Shown one piece after another: positions 55,167 to 62,660 of a stretch of 64,000 nt of DNA. The translations under genes and the position numbers were made by a program. The stretch comes from Shewanella violacea DSS12 (lineage in GTDB: Bacteria; Pseudomonadota; Gammaproteobacteria; Enterobacterales; Shewanellaceae), in assembly GCF_000091325.1 (NCBI RefSeq), contig NC_014012.1, forward strand, positions 2,462,824 to 2,526,823, written 5' to 3'. Numbering within the stretch: the first letter of the stretch is position 1; each line of letters opens with the position of its first letter. The notes beneath the pieces were generated by a model, which was not told the DNA's origin, did not search any database, and saw only the letters and a program-made list of their open reading frames with translations.

Positions 55167-55279
55167 TAGTCGCCCGCTTTTTTATCGGCGAGTTTGGCGT
55201 TCATCACTTTGGCAACGATAATCCCAGCGGTAGCACTCGCAGCGGCAGCAATTAAAAACTGAATAAAGAACTTTTGCAT
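55166..55279 (-). CDS. Very small viral membrane protein (37 aa)
   Basis: Starts at ATG 55279 (TAATG overlap). A hydrophobic helix FFIQFLIAAAASATAGIIVAKV fills most of it, with a short basic tail. Coupling on both sides argues that it is translated. Confidence 0.72.
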   Translation of the reverse strand: MQKFFIQFLIAAAASATAGIIVAKVMNAKLADKKAGD

Positions 55280-55572
55280 TACGCTCTACCCCGCAGCAGT
55301 AACCCGACAACCAGCAATGCAGCGAACCCCGCAACAACCGTGTTTTGTGGTAAACCAAACACCATAGTTTGTGCTGGCGGTGTTGCCACTGGTTGATGCA
55401 CCACTGGCTGTATTTGCTGGTCAATTTCAGCTAGTTGGTTTTGAGTATGAGGATTGGAATCTTTGATCGCGTTGACTTGCTCAATCTTCGCCCATGACGC
55501 CAAACCGAAATCTAGGAAGTCTTTCGTACCTCCCCAAATATCGGTTGAGCCATATTGATTAAGAGGCATCAT
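55279..55572 (-). CDS. Viral membrane protein downstream of the capsid gene (97 aa)
   Basis: Soluble N-terminal part (~1-65, Pro/Gln-rich QPVVHQPVATPPAQ) and C-terminal TM helix TVVAGFAALLVVGLLLRGRA. Begins 13 bases after the capsid stop. Could be a capsid-membrane linker or minor vertex component. Confidence 0.75.
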   Translation of the reverse strand: MMPLNQYGSTDIWGGTKDFLDFGLASWAKIEQVNAIKDSNPHTQNQLAEIDQQIQPVVHQPVATPPAQTMVFGLPQNTVVAGFAALLVVGLLLRGRA

Positions 55573-55584
55573 AATTTTGTCCCC

Positions 55585-56403
55585 TTATAACCCAGCTAAA
55601 CCAGTAACGTATTCAACAATCAAATAGGCTGATGTTGATGCGACAGTATCGGAAGCGGCGGTAATGGTTAGGCGGAAATCCTGCACCCCATCGCACGAAA
55701 TAGCCTGTTTAATATCGCCTTCAAGGACAAAATCAACACTGTCCCAATTCGCCTGGGCATTACGGCCATTGGCTTTATTGAGCTTTGCTATCAGTTCGGT
55801 AGGCAGGTCTAACAGATCTGCGCCGTTGCGCTGTACTTTCAGATGGTCCACTGTCGCCGCTGTGACAACATGCACAGCCATGATGCGCGAATTAGGGGCC
55901 ATGATGATGTTATCAATTTCATTATCACCCGCTGAGATAGCCAACGGCACTTGGCGTACTTTGGTACAGATACCAAACGGGGCTTCGTCAGATTGATAAG
56001 CAAAGGCTTTCATCACTGGAGCTGTCGCAGCCGCATCAATATCGAACTCAACAGTAATTGAGCTAATGATATCTGAACCTTTAAACTGGTTGGATGTACC
56101 TAGCGAAAAGGCGCGCTGTTCCATTAACGTCTTCATTTCATCACGCTTAAAATGGAAGTCTAGGAAGCCAGCAGTCAGAGAGAAACCATAACGAGCATTG
56201 AACTTATTCAAGTCAGCGCCTGATTTAAACTCTATCAGTAACTTGCTGTTAGCTTTAACTCTGATGTTTTTGATTTGAGCCGCTGTAACGCCCGTATGCT
56301 TAATGACGATTTGGTCATAGGTCGCACCAATAGGACAAGTTAAAACAGCAGTTTCACCCTTTACAACGGTCGAGATTGAAGGCAGCTTTTGATATAAACG
56401 CAT
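55585..56403 (-). CDS. Major capsid protein, PM2 P2-like (double jelly roll)
   Basis: 272 residues; PM2 P2 is 269 as I recall. Shared patterns with P2 as remembered: an early LPIG/CPIGATYDQI strand, AQIKNIRV, FHFKRDEMK, QRAFSLGTS, VEFDIDAAATAP, VDFVLEGDIKQ and VQDFRLTI..., ending IVEY. P2 has two jelly rolls normal to the capsid surface. It lies after a tiny membrane-protein gene and the hairpin leader. Confidence 0.88.
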   Translation of the reverse strand: MRLYQKLPSISTVVKGETAVLTCPIGATYDQIVIKHTGVTAAQIKNIRVKANSKLLIEFKSGADLNKFNARYGFSLTAGFLDFHFKRDEMKTLMEQRAFSLGTSNQFKGSDIISSITVEFDIDAAATAPVMKAFAYQSDEAPFGICTKVRQVPLAISAGDNEIDNIIMAPNSRIMAVHVVTAATVDHLKVQRNGADLLDLPTELIAKLNKANGRNAQANWDSVDFVLEGDIKQAISCDGVQDFRLTITAASDTVASTSAYLIVEYVTGLAGL

Positions 56404-56413
56404 AATCTACCCC

Positions 56414-56518
56414 TTAACCTATTGAACGTCGGACAGTAGAATTGCGGTTACTCAAATAAGTAACAACAACGGAAACGGCTAGCGATATGCCAGCAGTGAT
56501 TAAATGTGATTTTTTCAT
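56414..56518 (-). CDS. 34-aa membrane peptide before the capsid gene
   Basis: ATG at 56518 after AAGGAA. Sequence starts MKKSHLITAGISLAVSVVVT, a single TM helix, then a basic tail (SNRNSTVRRSIG). 10 bases separate it from the capsid start. Matches the very small hydrophobic proteins of PM2-like viruses. Confidence 0.75.
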   Translation of the reverse strand: MKKSHLITAGISLAVSVVVTYLSNRNSTVRRSIG

Positions 56519-56539
56519 TTTAAAATTCCTTTAAAGGAC

Positions 56540-56670
56540 GGCGGAGCTTTCCAGCTCGATTAATTCCGTTTCACAACGGTCAATTTACGTGTCGCTTCAC
56601 AGCGAGACTTTATTGATAACCCTGTAACAAGCTAGTAAAAGTCATCAATTCACTACAGCGTGTTACAGGC
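56540..56670 (-). promoter_or_regulatory. Structured leader: three GNRA-loop hairpins plus a 9-bp stem
   Basis: On the transcribed (minus) strand: TCGCT-GTGA-AGCGA (56592-56605), CCGTT-GTGA-AACGG (56566-56579) and GAGCT-GGAA-AGCTC (56544-56557), each a 5-bp stem with a GNRA tetraloop, spaced by 12 and 8 bases. Further upstream CCTGTAACA / TGTTACAGG (56621-56669) can form a longer-range stem. The block precedes the 34-aa and capsid genes. Confidence 0.6.
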
Positions 56671-56748
56671 TTATCGAGAGCTATATAAAGCCCTATATTT
56701 AAAACAATGAGAATCAGATTCCCGAAACATTCCCGCAATTTCCAGCAT

Positions 56749-57450
56749 TTAAAACGAATAGACCTTGTTTTGGTAGTTGCCAATCCCTTTGGTTTTATAC
56801 AAAAAATGCTTTTCACGTTTCTTGTTTAGCTTGCCAAGTTTGATGATCTCAGCCATTGGACAATCAAGTTCATCTTGCCAGCGTCTAGCATCAACCATGG
56901 CTTGCTGCTCACCGATAAAATGCCTTGTAGCATTAGCAATAATGGTTTTAGGCACTTCGGAAGGACGTTGAAAAACCCAATGAGCAATTAAGCCAAACTT
57001 ACGCCCACCCGATGCTATTTCACCAAGCTTTGACCTATCCGCTCCAGCAGTTTCGGTATACTTGCCTAACTCTTCAAAAACCACATCAAGAACACGATTA
57101 CCATCTGCGGCGGCCCACATGATCCCCGCGAACCATAGCGCCTCATCCCGCAATTTTTCCGCGCTTACTTCGGGTTGATATGCCACTGCAAATGATTTGC
57201 CAGACTTCAGAGCTTCAATGAAGTATTTAACGAAGTTATTGCGGGTTTTATAGTGGTGAACTTTGCGGCCATTGCCTAGACCCGACAAGGCTTTGAGATT
57301 GCCCATACGGTAATCACCGTAAGGGTCAAAAATTGCCGCATGCTTGCCAACTAATCCCGCACATTTAACCGCCACAGTCTTACCAGAGCCAGACGCCCCG
57401 CAGTAACAAACATGCAAATTGTCATGCGCATTACTCGGATTTATTGCCAC
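56749..57450 (-). CDS. Packaging ATPase, PM2 P9-like (FtsK/HerA superfamily)
   Basis: 233 residues, GTG start after AGGGGG. Walker A CGASGSGKTVAV (~18-29), Walker B DVVFEELGKY (~120-129) and the P9/A32-type segment WVFQRPSEVPKTIIANATRHFIG. It would pump the viral DNA into the preformed, membrane-lined capsid. Overlaps the previous gene by 20 bases. Confidence 0.88.
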   Translation of the reverse strand: MAINPSNAHDNLHVCYCGASGSGKTVAVKCAGLVGKHAAIFDPYGDYRMGNLKALSGLGNGRKVHHYKTRNNFVKYFIEALKSGKSFAVAYQPEVSAEKLRDEALWFAGIMWAAADGNRVLDVVFEELGKYTETAGADRSKLGEIASGGRKFGLIAHWVFQRPSEVPKTIIANATRHFIGEQQAMVDARRWQDELDCPMAEIIKLGKLNKKREKHFLYKTKGIGNYQNKVYSF

Positions 57451-57991
57451 TGTCCGCCCCCTGTTTTTTCTTGGCTTTTTTCGCCTCTATATCTTCGAGG
57501 TTATAACGACGATGCGAGCCATAAATGCCAGCACCTAACGCCACACAACCAACCCCAGCTTGAATTTCGGGCCCCCATTTCTCCATTAATTGGTTCATAT
57601 CGGTTAACCCATATTTAACCAGGAGGGGAGCCATTGAGTCGGCCCACTTATTCAGCGCCTCATCATCTACCCCATAATCACGACCCAATATCATGGCTGC
57701 ACCACTGGCAATAATGCCGCCGACTTCTTTGGCCATGGTTCTAGCTTGGTTTTTTTGCCCGCCTTGCATAGGGGCTGTTTCTGGCATTGCCTTGTCAGTA
57801 TCGGGGATTGCGGCTGATCCGCCACTTTCAGCCATGGCCGCTAATTCGTCTGATATTTCAGTTTGAATATTGTCCCTTTCTTCCAAAGATAACGGGCTGT
57901 CATCCTGCGCCCCATCTAAGGATTCTTGAAATTCCAATGCTTTATCTATTGCATCAACCTGATTCGTTTCTTCTTTTGGTTTAGTCGGCAT
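57431..57991 (-). CDS. Viral protein of unknown function (186 aa) with two weak hydrophobic segments
   Basis: The acidic, Gln/Ala-rich N-terminal half (~1-85) is probably disordered. Segments VGGIIASGAAMILG and GVGCVALGAGIYGSH could be membrane-associated, and the tail is basic (EAKKAKKKQG). Placed between the Zn-ribbon protein and ATPase. Confidence 0.65.
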   Translation of the reverse strand: MPTKPKEETNQVDAIDKALEFQESLDGAQDDSPLSLEERDNIQTEISDELAAMAESGGSAAIPDTDKAMPETAPMQGGQKNQARTMAKEVGGIIASGAAMILGRDYGVDDEALNKWADSMAPLLVKYGLTDMNQLMEKWGPEIQAGVGCVALGAGIYGSHRRYNLEDIEAKKAKKKQGADSGNKSE

Positions 57992-57994
57992 GAG

Positions 57995-58345
57995 TTACCC
58001 CTTAATGGCTTTAAAGAACATGGCTAATACAGACAAAACACCAATGGTGCCAACGGCGATAGTTTTTCCTGACACCCCCGAATTTTCGTCTTTATTTTCG
58101 GGATCACTTTCCGCAGGTGGCGACCATTCATCAGCCAAACTTTCAGCCTTTTCAATAACAGCGGGTAAATCAGATTTGCCATCAATAGCCGCTTGCCACT
58201 TAGCCTGTAATTGCTTGCCTGAACGTCTATCCATGCCGCAGGTCTTACAATGCAAATAGAGCAACGGCGAGTTGTTCAGCTTCTTAATTGATGCATCACC
58301 AGTACAGCCGTCACACTCTATTGTTGCTAGTATCGGATTACTCAT
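57995..58345 (-). CDS. Zinc-ribbon protein with C-terminal membrane helix (116 aa)
   Basis: Start at 58345 (ATGA overlap with the EF-Tu-like gene). Two Cys pairs, CDGC (~11-14) and CKTC (~33-36), form a treble-clef or zinc-ribbon site. An acidic linker and a TM helix IAVGTIGVLSVLAMFF follow. It may tether nucleic acid or the ATPase to the membrane. Confidence 0.7.
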   Translation of the reverse strand: MSNPILATIECDGCTGDASIKKLNNSPLLYLHCKTCGMDRRSGKQLQAKWQAAIDGKSDLPAVIEKAESLADEWSPPAESDPENKDENSGVSGKTIAVGTIGVLSVLAMFFKAIKG

Positions 58346-58599
58346 ACTGCCCCCAACTTTTTTCGGCGGAAGAAAGAGCGAAAACGCCCGCAGATTGATT
58401 GCCAAAAATTTCTTGGTTTGCTTTCAGCCTTTTTAATAGCTTCTGATAATGTCGTCTTGCTGTGATCAACATGGCCGATAGTACCTACATTCACGGCTTG
58501 TTTTGGCTGCTTGATTGTCACAGTCTCACCACGATTAATGGCATAGAGTCGATTGTGTTCTAATGCCCGTTGTCTTTTTGTCTTATGATTTCCCATCAT
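58342..58599 (-). CDS. Small protein containing an EF-Tu P-loop segment (85 aa)
   Basis: Residues ~36-57 read VNVGTIGHVDHSKTTLSEAI, almost the same as the N-terminal G1 segment of bacterial EF-Tu except that the second P-loop Gly is Ser. The rest of EF-Tu (switches, G4 NKxD, domains II/III) is absent. The flanks are basic (MMGNHKTKRQRALEHNR; FRSFFRRKKLGAV). It cannot be a GTPase on its own and may mimic or bind a factor that recognises EF-Tu. Conserved coupling with the next gene (ATGA). Confidence 0.75.
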   Translation of the reverse strand: MMGNHKTKRQRALEHNRLYAINRGETVTIKQPKQAVNVGTIGHVDHSKTTLSEAIKKAESKPRNFWQSICGRFRSFFRRKKLGAV

Positions 58600-58611
58600 T
58601 AGTCCTCTTGG

Positions 58612-58809
58612 TTAAATTGCTTTGGTAATTCTTCCAGTTTTACGGCTTCTTACTGAGTCGGTGTAATACCCCTTATTTTCACGTAAAAATTCTGCTACCT
58701 GTTTAAACTCTATTGCTGCTTCCGACTGAATCCAGACGGTAACTTTCTCTAAGCCCTGCGCCTTTAACTTGGCCTCATATTTCTGGTTTTTTGATAGCTT
58801 TTTCGACAT
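58612..58809 (-). CDS. Small RHH-like basic protein (65 aa)
   Basis: AGAAGG precedes the ATG. After a Lys-rich start there is EKVTVWIQSEAAIEFKQVAEFLREN, compatible with a strand and helix of a ribbon-helix-helix DNA-binding fold; the second helix is poorly defined. Possible regulator of early/late expression. Confidence 0.6.
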   Translation of the reverse strand: MSKKLSKNQKYEAKLKAQGLEKVTVWIQSEAAIEFKQVAEFLRENKGYYTDSVRSRKTGRITKAI

Positions 58810-58867
58810 ATGAATACCTTCTTAATAAGGTCAACAGTGACCTAGCCTCAGAATGAAATGTTAGTGC

Positions 58868-59038
58868 TTAGTTGCTTGCATCTTTTTGTGTTAGATAACT
58901 AAGCAGGTCACCCATTAATTCATGTGAATCACTAGCCGCTTCTTTTGCTAATGGGACTGCTAGAAACATGTTTAAATTCTTGGCTTTTTGAATCTTCAAA
59001 CCGATTAATCTGTGTCTCTCAATTATGTTGATAAGCAT
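58868..59038 (-). CDS. Small protein overlapping the rep 3' end (56 aa)
   Basis: ATG at 59038 overlaps the last 16 bases of rep. Helical, soluble: MLINIIERHRLIGLKIQKAK and later ELMGDLLSYLTQ. Overlap with rep suggests translational coupling. Confidence 0.55.
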   Translation of the reverse strand: MLINIIERHRLIGLKIQKAKNLNMFLAVPLAKEAASDSHELMGDLLSYLTQKDASN

Positions 59039-60786
59039 TTCTCATACTCCTTAAAGTCGGCACCACGTTCGGCGGCCTGTTGTTCTTTGTCTATTTCTGG
59101 CGCTAGCTTTTCGCTAAGCCACATACCCCAAATAACTTCTTTTTCTAGATAGCGGTTTCTCACTCTACTAAATGTTTTTCTTACTCCCTCTTTTGCGGCG
59201 GTTAACATGTTAGTTAAAGGGCTCTTTTCTGGTGCCGCTGTTGCGTCCGTGGCATTCCACATACGAACCCCAACCGCCCAATTAAAAAAAGTCTTTAGAC
59301 TGAGATCACCTCTAAAAGTGATCATGTAATCATTGGCCCTAACTGGGCTTTTTCTAAGTTCAGCTTTAAAATCACGAATGCTTTTTTCAATGGCTTTTAT
59401 TCTGCCGTTGACCTTTGCCAAGCTCTGTTTGGTATTTTTTAAAAATGATTTATCTCGAATAGATTTATCTAGTGACTCATTGGCAAGCTTGATTTTATGG
59501 AGGACGGGTTTTGCCTTATTGTGCAGTTTGGCTTTTATCTCGCCTATCATTGACGCCATGTGCTCGGCGTGAAAATTAGCAATATTTTCCCAAGGCAGCG
59601 CGCGGGCTGTTTTTGATATGTTGTAGCGATTGCCTCTAATCTCGCCTTGGTCACTTTCACTCTCACCTTTTAGTAAATAACCCAAGGCTTTAAGCATGTA
59701 GCCACTCGCGGCTTGCGCGTTTTTAATCCGTTCAAGCTTGGCGAACCCATGCCCCCACATCTTTTCGATTCTGTGGGCCCAATCATGGAATAAATAAGGC
59801 GGGACGTCCCAACCTAGCAAAACATGACAATGCGGATTTGGGTGAACATCAACACAGTCAAAACCACCCCGACTTTCTAAAATCGTGACTTTCATTGGTG
59901 CTTCGGCTACCCATAAATAATCTAGTTTTTCATCGCCTGGGGGGATCACATCACTAGCCCCGACACAATCAAAGCCGTTCTCTGTTTTCAATATTTGATT
60001 ATCAACAGACCAACCCCTTTGATACATTTTTTGCATAGCATCAAAAAAGCGCGAACACTCGGCACCGATAGTGGATTCACCCGAATTAATGCGCGTTCTC
60101 GCTTCATCGTTAAAAGTGAGTGTTAAAAAAGTTGTAAATCCACCACGAACGGCAGCAACATAAGCACCAGAATCTAAAATGTTTTTAGCGGCTCTTGAGG
60201 ATAAAAATTTAGTGACCCGGTCACCAGCTTGAGTTGGCGGCGGGCTTGATGGACTTGTATCGGCTGTAACTCTAATTCTATATTCATCTGACCAATCGCG
60301 GCGAGACAAACGAGCAATTGCGGTTTTTTGACTGAAAGCGGGCTTTATTTCACCCGTTTCTGTATCGACCACGCCAACGCCTGCAACATGTTTCAATACA
60401 TTGGCCGCACTCAGAGCCACAGAATCAACCACTACGCTTGATAGCATTTCTTGAGGCGCTAACCCTTCACGCTTCAATAAAGCGTTAAAACCATCAATGG
60501 CGCTCGATGTAGCCCTATTCGATACACCGCCTAAAAGCTGTGTCGGACTTTTGCGATCCTTGACTAGCCTAGCTTCTTCGGCCGTTGGCCGCCCTGCGGG
60601 GCTTGGGTTTGATGAAAAGTAATGCTGATTCTTTATCAATAAATCACGGTCTAATTGTCGTTTCTGGTGTTCGGTAAATACGGATGCAAAAAAACCAGCT
60701 CTTGGGCTGGTTAAATCTTGCGGCTCAAACAAAGGCGGCGAGACATTTTCAACAATGTCCACCGAGTTCATGGTTAGGTTATTCAT
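59023..60786 (-). CDS. rep: Rolling-circle replication initiator (HUH endonuclease, PM2 P12-like)
   Basis: 587 residues from the ATG at 60786 after GAAGGTGG; a TTG 15 bases upstream is less likely. HUH motifs in order: motif 1 FTTFLTLTFND (~223-233), motif 2 VHPNPHCHVLLGW (His-x-His ~316-318) and motif 3 YMLKALGYLLKGE (~363-375) with Tyr and Lys spaced as in phiX174 A-type initiators. It would nick viral DNA and ligate the ends. The coupled small gene upstream overlaps its start by 8 bases. Confidence 0.88.
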   Translation of the reverse strand: MNNLTMNSVDIVENVSPPLFEPQDLTSPRAGFFASVFTEHQKRQLDRDLLIKNQHYFSSNPSPAGRPTAEEARLVKDRKSPTQLLGGVSNRATSSAIDGFNALLKREGLAPQEMLSSVVVDSVALSAANVLKHVAGVGVVDTETGEIKPAFSQKTAIARLSRRDWSDEYRIRVTADTSPSSPPPTQAGDRVTKFLSSRAAKNILDSGAYVAAVRGGFTTFLTLTFNDEARTRINSGESTIGAECSRFFDAMQKMYQRGWSVDNQILKTENGFDCVGASDVIPPGDEKLDYLWVAEAPMKVTILESRGGFDCVDVHPNPHCHVLLGWDVPPYLFHDWAHRIEKMWGHGFAKLERIKNAQAASGYMLKALGYLLKGESESDQGEIRGNRYNISKTARALPWENIANFHAEHMASMIGEIKAKLHNKAKPVLHKIKLANESLDKSIRDKSFLKNTKQSLAKVNGRIKAIEKSIRDFKAELRKSPVRANDYMITFRGDLSLKTFFNWAVGVRMWNATDATAAPEKSPLTNMLTAAKEGVRKTFSRVRNRYLEKEVIWGMWLSEKLAPEIDKEQQAAERGADFKEYEKCLST

Positions 60787-60952
60787 CTTCACCACCTTCA
60801 ATGGTGATATTCGAATTTATCGCGGCGGGTTGTTGTTGATGCTCACGCCAACCAGAAGAAAAATTTTCATCGGCGTACAACTCGGCGAGCAATTGCCCGC
60901 TACCGTTGTGTTGCTCGATGTGGTCGATTAGTTCAAGTGCATAATGGGTCAT
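60779..60952 (-). CDS. Small acidic viral protein (57 aa)
   Basis: ATG at 60952 overlaps the PP-loop stop (ATGA). Sequence starts MTHYALELIDHIEQHNGSG and ends with an acidic EGGEDE. Similar small ORFs precede rep in other small phages; no function known. Confidence 0.6.
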   Translation of the reverse strand: MTHYALELIDHIEQHNGSGQLLAELYADENFSSGWREHQQQPAAINSNITIEGGEDE

Positions 60953-61728
60953 TCTTCGCCCCCATCAAAACAACCACAAGGCATATCCCAATCTTTAGGC
61001 CACCTCCCAAACATATCTGGTTGCGACAGATATTCCGCCCAATTAAACCTGCGACCCAATCCTTTAACCGTTGTAAGTTCAGCACCAGATTCTAAAACAA
61101 GCGCTCTGTCTAACAGTTCAGGGTAATGCTCCTTTAATGCTTTGATTTCATTGTACGTGGATGCAGGGCAGAAGAAGCATGCGGATTTGCCCGGACGTGG
61201 AAGGCCAACACTTATTATCGCCTGAATGCAATCATCTCTATCCCAGCCCCATTCAATGAGTGGATAGCTCATTTTGTATTTCTTGGTTTCGTCTGGTGCA
61301 TTATCGGCTCGGCGAACCTCATCAATATCGTAGCCAACAACCTTGGTTATCTTCTCTCCCGTCTTCCAAAATGCTTTTGCTGCTGGATGATTATTTAAGA
61401 ACTTATCTTGTGGAGCTATTTTAAATTTTTGACTACAATTTTTAAAACCATAGGCGAGACTCGGAAGCATATTCCGGTCTTTACAGTGATCGTACAAATT
61501 TGCTAAAGAACCGTCGCGGTAAACCTTTTGAACAACATTTACTTGAGGGAAACCAATTGAAAATAGCCAGTTATTTAATACTGTTATCATCTGATAGGTA
61601 TGAGGCTTTTCAGAGCCTGTGTCGGCAAAGGTGATTAGGTCGGGCTTAATGCCGCGCTGATAATACCCAACTAAAATTGCAATTGAATTTGTGCCCATAC
61701 CGCAGCAGACAGATATAAATTCCCTCAT
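60949..61728 (-). CDS. PP-loop ATP pyrophosphatase (PAPS-reductase/DndC-like)
   Basis: 259 residues, ATG at 61728 (TGATG overlap). The PP-loop is GMGTNSIA in the first strand (CCGMGTNSIAIL), followed by FADTGSEKPHTY. Cys residues at KNCSQKF, SACFFCP and PCGCFDG could hold an Fe-S cluster or catalytic thiols. GYDIDEVRRA is typical of the phage branch of this family. The substrate is unknown: sulfur handling, tRNA or DNA modification. Confidence 0.8.
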   Translation of the reverse strand: MREFISVCCGMGTNSIAILVGYYQRGIKPDLITFADTGSEKPHTYQMITVLNNWLFSIGFPQVNVVQKVYRDGSLANLYDHCKDRNMLPSLAYGFKNCSQKFKIAPQDKFLNNHPAAKAFWKTGEKITKVVGYDIDEVRRADNAPDETKKYKMSYPLIEWGWDRDDCIQAIISVGLPRPGKSACFFCPASTYNEIKALKEHYPELLDRALVLESGAELTTVKGLGRRFNWAEYLSQPDMFGRWPKDWDMPCGCFDGGEE

Positions 61729-61943
61729 CACAGCCCCCTAGCTTTCTGAACTGCCAAATCAGAATATGCGGTGGCACATTCAAAACAATCTTGAGCGTCA
61801 CGATTCAAACCAAGAAATAAATAGTCATTTGCCAAATCCAGCCAAACATCAACAAATGAAGCGAAATAACTTATTGGAACAAAGGTCAGTAATGGTGAGT
61901 AGATAGCCATAATCGAGTCATAAGACCTAGTGATGATGCTCAT
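61728..61943 (-). CDS. Small viral protein (71 aa)
   Basis: ATG at 61943 overlaps the previous stop (ATGA). Helical and Cys-containing (DCFECATAYSDLAVQKARG), with an aromatic, membrane-compatible middle (LLTFVPISYFASFVDVWLDL). Function unknown. Confidence 0.6.
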   Translation of the reverse strand: MSIITRSYDSIMAIYSPLLTFVPISYFASFVDVWLDLANDYLFLGLNRDAQDCFECATAYSDLAVQKARGL

Positions 61944-62089
61944 TTTGCACCCCCAAACCAATGCGCTTTCAGCTTTTTAATTACCTTGGCGTTATGAGCA
62001 AGTTTACATAGGTCAACAACAGTCACTTCGGGAAATGGTGAGTAAATAGGGATTTGAATATTGGTATTAGGGATGGTTTTATATTTCAT
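61940..62089 (-). CDS. Small viral protein, first gene of the early operon (49 aa)
   Basis: ATG at 62089. Reads MKYKTIPNTNIQIPIYSPFP then a basic helix DLCKLAHNAKVIKKLKAHW. First of the coupled genes leading to rep; control region lies just upstream. Confidence 0.55.
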   Translation of the reverse strand: MKYKTIPNTNIQIPIYSPFPEVTVVDLCKLAHNAKVIKKLKAHWFGGAK

Positions 62090-62161
62090 CGTGTTTGCTC
62101 CAGTGATGCCAGTGATTAGGATTGCGGCGACTTGTCGGGATCAATTCAACAAGCCGCCACG

Positions 62162-62274
62162 CACTGGACAAACAGACCATACACAGTAGTAATAAACTGT
62201 ACAACGGTGCACTACTTTGCATTGCTTCATTACGTAGTAGTCACTAAACTTAAGGTTGAATTAACACTGGACAA
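62162..62274. promoter_or_regulatory. Divergent control region with repeated CACTGGACAA
   Basis: CACTGGACAA occurs at 62162 and 62265 in the same orientation, on either side of GTAGT/ACTAC-type dyads. It separates the minus-strand early operon from the plus-strand HTH gene, the expected location of a genetic switch. Confidence 0.55.
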
Positions 62275-62282
62275 GTGATTTT

Positions 62283-62588
62283 ATGCAACCTTCTGAATTG
62301 TTAGACCTTATAAGACAGGCTTTAAGCCTCACATCTGACTACCAAGTAGAAAAGAAACTCGGATTTTCACAGGGTTGTGTATCAGGCTGGCGGAGAAACG
62401 TGTCTTTTCCTAAGAATGCCGTTTTAATTCAGTTTGCGAAAATCTTGAACATGAATGCAGGTATCTTGATGATTTATGGGCTGGAATACCGCGAAAAGGA
62501 CACGGAAGCCAAAGAGCAGATAGGTAAGCTGATAAATGCAATTCATCATGCCAAGTTTGATGATTCTTTTGTTAATTCACACGCTTAA
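62283..62588 (+). CDS. Cro/CI-like HTH regulator of the provirus
   Basis: 101 residues. Helix-turn-helix in SDYQVEKKLGFSQGCVSGWRR (~18-38), followed by a small dimerisation helix region. It is divergent from the viral operon and next to the operator repeats, the layout of filamentous-phage RstR-type repressors. It probably maintains the integrated state. Confidence 0.78.
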   Translation: MQPSELLDLIRQALSLTSDYQVEKKLGFSQGCVSGWRRNVSFPKNAVLIQFAKILNMNAGILMIYGLEYREKDTEAKEQIGKLINAIHHAKFDDSFVNSHA

Positions 62589-62660
62589 ACCGCGAAAAAT
62601 ATTCTTCACTGTTTTTATAGCAAGTCATTGATAAGCCTGCAAAGTAGCGATAACAATGCT
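62589..62660. other. Short AT-rich DNA between the regulator and attR
   Basis: No features; ends in the right attachment site. Confidence 0.4.

Noticed and set aside
55182..55424. 80-codon minus frame rich in Cys and Trp
   Set aside because: Shadow frame over the 97-aa and 37-aa membrane-protein genes, which have coupling and TM features; its composition is implausible.
56610..56816. 67-codon minus frame after the ATPase
   Set aside because: It begins inside the ATPase gene in another frame, has no ribosome site and overlaps the hairpin leader.
58342..58599. Functional GTPase or truncated EF-Tu pseudogene
   Set aside because: Only ~22 residues match EF-Tu; NKxD, switch regions and other domains are absent. 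The frame is intact, with a ribosome site and coupling to the next gene, so it is not simple decay.
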